Both the position numbers and the translations under genes were made by a program. Of a stretch of 12,590 bases of DNA, positions 6,251 through 12,590 are shown in pieces (the first letter of the stretch is position 1; each line of letters starts with the position of its first letter). The notes beneath the pieces are model-generated. The model saw only the letters and a program-made list of their open reading frames with translations. It was not told the DNA's origin and ran no database searches. Origin of the DNA: Geofilum sp964396555 (GTDB lineage Bacteria > Bacteroidota > Bacteroidia > Bacteroidales > Marinilabiliaceae); assembly GCA_964396555.1 (NCBI GenBank), contig CAYNFX010000050.1, positions 1 to 12,590 on the forward strand, read 5' to 3'.

Positions 6251-7480
6251 ATGAAAAAGACCCTCTTGTGTATCTGCCGTCTGATTCCAGCCCTGACCTT
6301 TATATTTTCGGGGATAATAAAGGCCATTGACCCCCTTGGTGGAGCGGTCAAATTTGAAGACTATTTCACAGCCTTTGGTATTGATGCACTTGCACCAATA
6401 GCCCTGGTACTTTCGATAGCCCTGGCTTCTCTTGAATTCCTTATAGGATTCTTCCTCTTGTGTAAGTTATACATGCGCATTACTGCATGGGCAGCATTGA
6501 TAATTACAGGATTCTTTACACTTCTGACTCTTTACATCGCTATATTCAACCCTGTAAGTGACTGCGGTTGTTTTGGTGATGCTATCAAGCTTACCAATTG
6601 GGAAACCTTCGGTAAGAATTTAATTCTGATGGCGGCCGTATTCGTAATGTTCAGATTCCGTAATAGCTACGAAAACAAGCATAAAGGATTGGCAAATGCA
6701 GCTGTAGCTATTGTGGCTCTGGTTGCAATTATTAATTTCAGCATATTCAATTACAGGCATCTGCCTGTAATTGATTTTCGTCCTTATAAGATAGGCACAA
6801 ATATCCCTGAAGGTATGCGTATTCCAGAAGGCGCTGATATGCCAGATTACGAAACCGTTTTTATATTGGAAAAGGATGGAGTTAGGCAAACCTTTGACGT
6901 GAATAACTACCCCTATGATGATGAATCATGGGTTTTTGTTGAAAGTGTTACCAAGGTTATAAAGGAAGGGTATACCCCGCCGCTTTACAACTTCTCGTTA
7001 TTCTCAGTTGATACTGGTGAAGAAATACACCATGAACTGATTAACACCAGGGGGCCTGTATTTATGTTGATTTCACCAGAGCTTAATAAGATTCCTGGCG
7101 ACATTGCAGGCAGAATCGGTGAACTTGCTGAAAATGCAAGAATTAAGGATATACCCTTTCATATTGTTACCGCCTCAGGCAGCGACACAATGGAGACCTT
7201 TGACAAAGTTAACGGCGTGATGCTGTCCTATCTGCAGGCAGATGAGACTCTGCTCAAAACGATTATAAGGTCAAATCCCGGGCTGGTACTTATGTATGAC
7301 GGCACTGTGGCGGGAAAGTGGCACTATAATGATTTGCCCGATATATCAATTCTTGATAATCCCCTCGCCTATGCCCTGGCTCAGGGTGTTAGTTACAGGA
7401 CCAGCCTGATTATCTGGCTGTGTATTGCTGGCATATTGCTTATACCAATGATAATTTTCAGAAGTAAAACTACAAAATAG
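6251..7480 (+). CDS. MauE/DoxX-like membrane protein with C-terminal thioredoxin-like part (BT_3928-like)
   Basis: A 409-aa inner-membrane protein. The N-terminal half has about five hydrophobic segments (about 11-26, 49-70, 79-99, 123-136, 148-165) and resembles the MauE/DoxX group, including SGIIKAIDPLGG (20-31) and the cysteine motif DCGCFGD (104-110) before KLTNWETFGKN. A soluble part (about 170-380) follows, with strand-helix blocks such as GPVFMLISPEL (268-278), FHIVTASGSD (303-312) and LVLMYDGTVAGKW (345-357) that read like a thioredoxin/AhpC fold without a CxxC pair. A last membrane helix spans about 385-403. I recall close relatives being named the BT_3928 family in Bacteroides, next to tpiA. 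A thiol-disulfide or quinone-linked electron role is possible from the Cys105/Cys107 motif and the fold, but is inference. The gene ends five bases before tpiA, so the two are probably co-transcribed. Confidence 0.82.
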   Translation: MKKTLLCICRLIPALTFIFSGIIKAIDPLGGAVKFEDYFTAFGIDALAPIALVLSIALASLEFLIGFFLLCKLYMRITAWAALIITGFFTLLTLYIAIFNPVSDCGCFGDAIKLTNWETFGKNLILMAAVFVMFRFRNSYENKHKGLANAAVAIVALVAIINFSIFNYRHLPVIDFRPYKIGTNIPEGMRIPEGADMPDYETVFILEKDGVRQTFDVNNYPYDDESWVFVESVTKVIKEGYTPPLYNFSLFSVDTGEEIHHELINTRGPVFMLISPELNKIPGDIAGRIGELAENARIKDIPFHIVTASGSDTMETFDKVNGVMLSYLQADETLLKTIIRSNPGLVLMYDGTVAGKWHYNDLPDISILDNPLAYALAQGVSYRTSLIIWLCIAGILLIPMIIFRSKTTK

Positions 7481-7485
7481 AAAAA

Positions 7486-8241
7486 ATGAGAAAGAACATT
7501 GTTGCAGGAAACTGGAAGATGAATCTCACCCTTCAAGAGGGTGTAGCTCTTGCAAAAGACGTAAACAGCCGCGTGGCTGCCATAACTCCAAAATGTCAGG
7601 TTGTTTTGGGCACCCCCTTTATCCATATCGCGGAGGTTGTAAAGACTGTTGACGGAGCTAAGGTACAGGTTGCAGCTCAAAACTGCGCTAACAAAGTATC
7701 TGGTGCCTATACAGGTGAAGTTTCAGCCGCCATGGTAAAGTCAACCGGTGCAAACTGGGTAATTCTGGGTCACTCAGAACGCCGTGCCTATTATGGTGAA
7801 ACTGCAGCTATCCTTAAGGAAAAGACTGACCTGGCACTTGCAAATGATCTGCAACCCATTTTCTGTGTTGGTGAAGTACTTGCAGAACGTGAAGCAGAAA
7901 AGCACTTTGAAGTTGTAAAACAACAACTATCTGACTCTCTGTTCCACCTTACTGCAGACCAATTCAAGAAGATCGTGATCGCATACGAACCAGTATGGGC
8001 TATCGGTACAGGCAAAACTGCTTCTCCTGCTCAGGCTCAGGAAATTCATGCATTTATCCGTAGTCTGATCAATGAAAAGTACGGGAAAGAGATAGCAAAT
8101 GATACAACTATCCTTTATGGCGGTAGCTGCAACGCTGGCAACGCTAAGGAACTGTTCTCAAATCCCGATGTTGACGGAGGTCTGATCGGTGGTGCATCTC
8201 TGAAAGCAGAAGATTTCCTTGCTATTATAACAGCATTCTAA
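7486..8241 (+). CDS. tpiA: Triosephosphate isomerase
   Basis: Interconverts dihydroxyacetone phosphate and glyceraldehyde 3-phosphate in glycolysis and gluconeogenesis; cytoplasmic TIM barrel, normally a dimer. At 251 aa it is the standard length. All catalytic residues are visible: Asn9 and Lys11 in GNWKMN, His96 in GHSERR (95-100), and Glu168 in AYEPVWAIGTG (166-176), where the flexible loop begins. Phosphate-binding YGGS (211-214) and GGASLK (235-240) are intact. It starts five bases after the MauE-like gene (spacer AAAAA) with no Shine-Dalgarno. A perfect hairpin follows 10 bases after its stop, which may reduce read-through into prmA. Confidence 0.98.
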   Translation: MRKNIVAGNWKMNLTLQEGVALAKDVNSRVAAITPKCQVVLGTPFIHIAEVVKTVDGAKVQVAAQNCANKVSGAYTGEVSAAMVKSTGANWVILGHSERRAYYGETAAILKEKTDLALANDLQPIFCVGEVLAEREAEKHFEVVKQQLSDSLFHLTADQFKKIVIAYEPVWAIGTGKTASPAQAQEIHAFIRSLINEKYGKEIANDTTILYGGSCNAGNAKELFSNPDVDGGLIGGASLKAEDFLAIITAF

Positions 8242-8251
8242 TAATAAGTTC

Positions 8252-8281
8252 AACAGATAAGGCCTGCAGGCCTTATCTGTT
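8252..8281. terminator. Perfect 30-bp palindrome / hairpin between tpiA and prmA
   Basis: AACAGATAAGGCCTG (8252-8266) is directly followed by its exact reverse complement (8267-8281). As RNA it forms a 13-bp GC-containing stem with a TGCA loop. The tail TCTTTCTCTCTC is pyrimidine-rich but has no true T-run, so it is a weak terminator or attenuator at best, or a 3'-end stabiliser for the tpiA message. prmA starts 25 bases downstream, and I see no TAnnTTTG promoter in the gap. Confidence 0.5.
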
Positions 8282-8305
8282 CTTTCTCTCTCATATCCCC
8301 AAACC

Positions 8306-9148
8306 ATGCGATACACTAAGGTAGTTGCAACCATCAGTCCTTTTACTTCCGAAAAGGCAGAAATCCTGACAGCGCTGTTGGCCAATGTAGGCTTTGAAAG
8401 CTTTATGGAAACTGATAGCGGACTTGAAGCTTACATTCCTCAAGCTGACTTTAATCCGGATCTGCTAGACGATGTTGAGCTGCCCTTTGATGACACCAAA
8501 GTAGAATTGAGTATCTCTGATCTTGAGGACAAGGACTGGAATGAAGAATGGGAGAAGAATTACTACCAACCCATTGTTATTGGTAACAAGTGTATTGTCC
8601 GTAGTCCCTTCCATCCTGCACAACCTGAAATCCCCATAGAGATTATTATCGAGCCAAAGATGTCCTTTGGTACAGGACATCACGAGACAACCTCTATGAT
8701 GATAGAATCAATTCTTGAAATAGTTGTAACAGGACTTAGAGTACTGGACATGGGCTGCGGAACAGGTATTCTGGCTATTCTGGCGTCCAAAAGGGATGCT
8801 AAAGAAATCGTTGCAATTGACATAGACGAGTGGTGCATACGCAACAGTGAGGAAAACTGTCAGCTCAACGGGGCGGGAAATATCAAAATCAAACAGGGTG
8901 ATGCATCCATGCTTGCTGCTGAGGGTATGTTCGACATTATTATAGCCAACATCAACAGAAACATATTACTGTCCGACATGCAAGCCTATACAAAGCAGTT
9001 GAAATCTGGTGGACTAATTCTTCTCAGCGGATTTTACGAATCTGATTTCAATGCTATTGACCAAGAGGCACAAAGTCTTAAATTGAGTTTGATAAACAGG
9101 AAGGAAAAGAACAATTGGACTGCTCTAACGTATGAACTCTCTCAATGA
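8306..9148 (+). CDS. prmA: Ribosomal protein L11 methyltransferase
   Basis: SAM-dependent enzyme that trimethylates amino groups of ribosomal protein L11; cytoplasmic. The N-terminal substrate-recognition domain includes DWNEEWEKNYYQP (77-89), and the linker has EPKMSFGTGHHETT (116-129), a PrmA hallmark. The methyltransferase domain has motif I VLDMGCGTGI (146-155), the acidic end of strand 2 in VAIDIDEW (169-176), and ANINRNIL (214-221) in place of the common N-I-L motif. Length (280 aa) is normal for Bacteroidota PrmA. It follows the tpiA hairpin and ends 14 bases before the start of the giant exported protein. Loss of prmA has mild effects in E. coli, so its place beside tpiA need not be functional. 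Confidence 0.95.
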   Translation: MRYTKVVATISPFTSEKAEILTALLANVGFESFMETDSGLEAYIPQADFNPDLLDDVELPFDDTKVELSISDLEDKDWNEEWEKNYYQPIVIGNKCIVRSPFHPAQPEIPIEIIIEPKMSFGTGHHETTSMMIESILEIVVTGLRVLDMGCGTGILAILASKRDAKEIVAIDIDEWCIRNSEENCQLNGAGNIKIKQGDASMLAAEGMFDIIIANINRNILLSDMQAYTKQLKSGGLILLSGFYESDFNAIDQEAQSLKLSLINRKEKNNWTALTYELSQ

Positions 9149-9151
9149 TGT

Positions 9152-9160
9152 GGAGGAGGT
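9152..9160 (+). promoter_or_regulatory. Strong Shine-Dalgarno site before the giant exported protein gene
   Basis: GGAGGAGGT (9152-9160) lies two bases before the ATG at 9163; its first GGAGG is six bases from the start codon. It is the only strongly SD-like start on the plus strand here, in a phylum that usually lacks such sites, and supports the choice of this ATG. Confidence 0.6.
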
Positions 9161-9162
9161 CT

Positions 9163-12100
9163 ATGAAGAAATATCTACGTTTCCTTATTATATTACTGTT
9201 AATAACAACCTTACCACTATCAAAGGTTGTCGCTGCCGGACAGTTTTCTTCCGGGGGACAGGACAATTATTTGAAGTTACTCGAAGAAATATTCAAAGCT
9301 TCAGAAAATAGTGGAAGTAAAGATTTCTTTAGGGACTTCAGCATCTTCTGGAACGATCCTCAAACATCTTCCGAACTTAAAAACAAGATAATTGAAGCCT
9401 CTGATCTGATAATGCAGAAGAAGGGGAAGGCTTATCCGGATTACAATAACTATCTACTTACTGTCCAAACCTTTGTCAAAACCCAACATCCCCAGGCGAG
9501 TTTTGATGTATGGCACAATGCTGTGTTTGCTCTGTTAAAAGATCAGCGTTCTCCGCTTAGGCATATGAACAAACTAAATGAGCATGTAAGAAACCTACTC
9601 AACGAAAACATACTTTACTCAACTGCCGCAATAAAGTGGACAAGCTCTTCTCCTGGCTTTGCATTTGAATACGCTGACACGCTATATGCACGCGTCAGTA
9701 ATACTACTATTACCTGCCGTTCTCAAAACGACAGTATCTTTATTGAGAATACATCAGGAAAGATAAACCTGATGAGCGGGATATGGAGTGGCAATGGTGG
9801 CAAGATTACATGGGTACAGAGTGGACTCCCTGACGACAGAGTTTATGCAACCTTCGATGAGTATCAGGTTGAGATGTCACGAAATACTTTCGAAGTCGAG
9901 AATGTGGAATTCAGAAACTATGAGTATTTCAATTATCCGCTTTATGGAAGGATACAGCACCGTCTTATGCAAATACGAATTCCTGAGAATTCTACCTACC
10001 CCAAGTTTGAATCATACGAGCAGAGGTACCAGATCAATAATATCCAACCCAACTTCAACTTTGAAGGAGGCTTCTCTCAGTACGGTTCTAAGTTTATAGG
10101 TTCCGGAAACAGTCAGAATCCTGCTGTAATAAATATATTCCGTAACGATACACTCTTTATTACAGCCAAATCTGAAGGTTTCATACTACGTCAGGATCAA
10201 ATAGTGGGAGGTGATACTGAGATTACTATGTACCTGGACAGTGGCTATATTTATCACCCCGGACTGCTATTTAAATACATGGCAGAAAATAAGGAACTAC
10301 ACCTGATACGGGATGGAAACGGACTTGCACAGAGTCCTTTCTTCAATACCTATCACAACATAAGTATGGATGTGGGCATGATAAAGTGGCAGATAGGCAA
10401 TCCGGGTATTGAACTGAGGATGATAACTGGTGCTGCTGAGAATCATGCATTCTTCGAATCAATAAGCTATTTTAGAGAAGAATTCTTTTATCAGCTACAG
10501 GGAATGGACGCTATCCACCCGCTACAAGGGCTATTGAATTGTTCCCGTTCATACAAAAGTGACAAGTTTACTGCCCGCGACTATGCAAGATTCCTTAACA
10601 TGCCTGAACAACAGATAAGGCAGCAGGTAATTGGTTTGTCTTTTCACGGCTTCCTGGGATACAATGTCAACAATGACACCATTGAAATACGGGATCGCTT
10701 GCGCGACTACCTGGCATTCAGGGCAGGAACAAAGGATTATGATGTGATCCGCTTTAAGTCGGAAACGCCGGGATCTCAGCCCAATGCAGTACTCGACCTG
10801 AGAAACTATGACATGGAACTCAATGGTGTTTCTGCTGTATCAATCAGCGACAGGCAGAATGTAGTCTTCTTTCCTACTAATAAGCATCTCACATTGAAAA
10901 AAGACAGGAACTTCGGTTTTGACGGTTCAATATCCTCAGGTCTGATAACCCTTTTTGGTAATAGCTTTGAGTTTGATTATGAAGACTTCAGAATCAATCT
11001 TAACATCATTGACTCGATGTCAATGAATGTTCAGACCGAGAACTTTGACTATTACGGACGACCTGCCATTATTAAGATAAACAATACTGTATCCCAGCTT
11101 TCCGGTTACCTTGAAATCGACAGGCCGGACAACAAATCAGGTAAGGAAGAATATCCGGAATTCCCAAGGCTAAAAAGTAATACAAACTCATATGTGTATT
11201 ATGACAATTCTGCTATCCAGGGAGGTAAGTACAACAGGGAATCCTTCTATTTCATGCTTGACCCATTCGAGATTGACAGTGTCAGCCAGCTTACAAAAAA
11301 GAACATAACATTTGCAGGGGTATTCAAATCTAATATATTCCCGGATCTTGAAGAAACCCTTACTGTCAGACCAGACTATTCACTGGGCTTTGTTAAGCCA
11401 AGCCCCTCTGATGGATACGCGATATACGGCAAGGATGCAACTTTTACAAATACTATTGATCTCAGCAACCAAGGTCTTAAAGGTAATGGAGATTTACACT
11501 GGCTAACCGGAACTGCAAAATCTGAAGAATTTACCTTCTTGCCTGACAGGACTTTCGGATTGGCAGAACGCTTTGTGATTGCTCCTGTTGAAACTGGCAT
11601 TGAGTATCCAGACGTTAGCGGTACCTTTGTAACAATCAATTATTATCCTTTCGAAGACCACTTGGATATAAGGATGCAAGAGGAACCCTTTACTCTTTAT
11701 GCAGGAGAGACAAGTCTGGAAGGCAACCTGAAACTAACTCCAAATGGTCTTGAAGGAGACGGTAGTTTGGTATTGCCAAATGGAATTCTTAAGGCTCAAA
11801 GCCTGCAACTGGGACACCATGTTGTTATGGCTGACTCCTCAGATTTCAGTTTGAAACAGTCTTCCTTATCAAATGCAGTAAACTTCAAAACAGAAAACCT
11901 GTTATCTACAATAGATTTCAAGGAACGTAAAGGTTCCTTCCTGTCAAGGGATGCAGGAAGCAAGGTTGAGTTCACTGACCAACGATATATTGCCTATATC
12001 AACCAGTTCTCCTGGGATATGGACAAGAACGATATATATCTAGGTTTGTCGGGTTCGACAGGAAACCGCTTCGTGTCAACCCACAGGCGCCAAGACTCAC

Positions 12101-12590
12101 TTGATTTTGTAGTTCCCATTGCACTCTATGATGTTGAAGCTGGAAAGATTTTTGCCCGTGAAGTTAAGGAGATCAATGTAGCTGATACCCGGATGGTCCT
12201 TAACGACGGTAATGTAGTAATTAACAGGGATGCAGTGCTTGATGTACTTGATTCGGTAAAGATAGTACTGAACGATACGATTCACAGCTTTTACAATGCA
12301 AGGGTAAGTATCGAAGGAAAATTACAGTATCAGGCACAAGGCACTTACGATTTCATTAATGGAGACGGAAACACAAAGAAGATCTCATTCAGTAATATTT
12401 CAGTATCCAAAGAAGGTAAGACAAGTGCTGAAGGTGTTATTAGCGAAAAGGAATTTTTCTCATTCAACAAGCATTTCGGTTTCATGGGACAGGTAGGACT
12501 AAGCGCCGGAAAACCTCTTCTTAACTTCAAGGGAGGAGCACAGATGCTGCATGATTGTCATGAACTTGGTCCACAGGATTACGTCAAATT
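9163..12590 (+). CDS. Giant exported beta-rich protein of unknown function, 3' end beyond window
   Basis: An open frame of 1142 codons with no stop before the right edge; the C-terminus is outside. Residues 1-25 are a signal peptide (MKKYLR, a leucine/isoleucine core, then SKVVAAG) with likely cleavage after Ala24 or Ala25. No lipobox cysteine is seen, so it should reach the periplasm or beyond. Residues 28-185 look mostly helical. From about 187 the chain is beta-rich with a recurring pattern: INLMSGIWSGNGGKITW (201-217), IDLSNQGLKGNGDLHW (765-780) and LKLTPNGLEGDGSLVL (856-871). A helical insert at about 447-517 includes a winged-helix-like stretch. Near the edge, RVSIEGKLQYQAQGTYDF (1047-1064) and a GTSAEGxI-like block resemble other large Bacteroidota hypotheticals I recall. 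A TamB/AsmA-like or outer-surface scaffold role is possible but unproven. It lies 14 bases after prmA, with a strong Shine-Dalgarno. I do not recognise a named family. Confidence 0.9.
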   Translation, partial: MKKYLRFLIILLLITTLPLSKVVAAGQFSSGGQDNYLKLLEEIFKASENSGSKDFFRDFSIFWNDPQTSSELKNKIIEASDLIMQKKGKAYPDYNNYLLTVQTFVKTQHPQASFDVWHNAVFALLKDQRSPLRHMNKLNEHVRNLLNENILYSTAAIKWTSSSPGFAFEYADTLYARVSNTTITCRSQNDSIFIENTSGKINLMSGIWSGNGGKITWVQSGLPDDRVYATFDEYQVEMSRNTFEVENVEFRNYEYFNYPLYGRIQHRLMQIRIPENSTYPKFESYEQRYQINNIQPNFNFEGGFSQYGSKFIGSGNSQNPAVINIFRNDTLFITAKSEGFILRQDQIVGGDTEITMYLDSGYIYHPGLLFKYMAENKELHLIRDGNGLAQSPFFNTYHNISMDVGMIKWQIGNPGIELRMITGAAENHAFFESISYFREEFFYQLQGMDAIHPLQGLLNCSRSYKSDKFTARDYARFLNMPEQQIRQQVIGLSFHGFLGYNVNNDTIEIRDRLRDYLAFRAGTKDYDVIRFKSETPGSQPNAVLDLRNYDMELNGVSAVSISDRQNVVFFPTNKHLTLKKDRNFGFDGSISSGLITLFGNSFEFDYEDFRINLNIIDSMSMNVQTENFDYYGRPAIIKINNTVSQLSGYLEIDRPDNKSGKEEYPEFPRLKSNTNSYVYYDNSAIQGGKYNRESFYFMLDPFEIDSVSQLTKKNITFAGVFKSNIFPDLEETLTVRPDYSLGFVKPSPSDGYAIYGKDATFTNTIDLSNQGLKGNGDLHWLTGTAKSEEFTFLPDRTFGLAERFVIAPVETGIEYPDVSGTFVTINYYPFEDHLDIRMQEEPFTLYAGETSLEGNLKLTPNGLEGDGSLVLPNGILKAQSLQLGHHVVMADSSDFSLKQSSLSNAVNFKTENLLSTIDFKERKGSFLSRDAGSKVEFTDQRYIAYINQFSWDMDKNDIYLGLSGSTGNRFVSTHRRQDSLDFVVPIALYDVEAGKIFAREVKEINVADTRMVLNDGNVVINRDAVLDVLDSVKIVLNDTIHSFYNARVSIEGKLQYQAQGTYDFINGDGNTKKISFSNISVSKEGKTSAEGVISEKEFFSFNKHFGFMGQVGLSAGKPLLNFKGGAQMLHDCHELGPQDYVK

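Noticed and set aside
9788..10099. Plus-strand 103-codon frame in the right part of the window
   Set aside because: It overlaps the long open frame from 9163 in another frame, has no ribosome site and encodes no recognisable motif; the long frame with signal peptide is the real gene.
11376..11639. Minus-strand frame of 87 codons
   Set aside because: It lies wholly within the giant protein gene on the opposite strand with no start signal or family resemblance.

Overview
The window looks like the chromosome of a member of the Bacteroidota, most likely order Bacteroidales or Marinilabiliales. This rests on two promoter-like TAnnTTTG -7 elements (both TATCTTTG), mostly absent or weak Shine-Dalgarno sites, A-rich start contexts, and several genes of Bacteroidota type: a tandem DUF1599 protein, a MauE/DoxX-like protein beside tpiA, and a giant exported beta-rich protein. 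It reads as core chromosome. I saw no transposase, integrase, phage gene or CRISPR array, and no gap between genes exceeds about 190 bases.

Layout. Bases 1-51 are the 3' part of a tRNA-Asp (GTC anticodon), followed by a strong terminator. An AT-rich gap (97-284) holds a perfect 34-bp palindrome that abuts a promoter, then pckA (285-1889, ATP-type PEP carboxykinase). A terminator at 1911-1939 serves pckA and the converging operon. On the minus strand, read from 5537 down to 1978, lie folP (dihydropteroate synthase), cdaA (membrane diadenylate cyclase), a TIGR01777-type SDR epimerase, and an LpxL/HtrB-like acyltransferase. The gaps are 4-9 bases, so this is almost certainly one operon. A divergent intergenic region (5538-5666) separates it from a plus-strand cluster: a tandem DUF1599 protein, a six-helix MauE/DoxX-like protein with a thioredoxin-like C-terminal part, tpiA, prmA, and a giant exported protein that runs off the right edge.

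The large gene at the right edge (9163 to beyond 12590) is open for at least 1142 codons. It has no stop in the window, so a search for closed ORFs would show this 3.4 kb as nearly empty. It is the least understood gene here. It has a signal peptide, long beta-rich stretches with a recurring glycine motif, and a central segment that resembles a winged helix.

Functionally, pckA and tpiA are central carbon enzymes and prmA modifies ribosomal protein L11. FolP makes a folate precursor, CdaA makes c-di-AMP, and the acyltransferase probably finishes lipid A, so the minus-strand operon combines a cofactor enzyme, a second-messenger enzyme and an envelope enzyme. No clearly new defence or mobile system is present. 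The best candidates for new biology are the giant exported protein, the DUF1599 and MauE-like proteins beside tpiA, and the palindrome over the pckA promoter.
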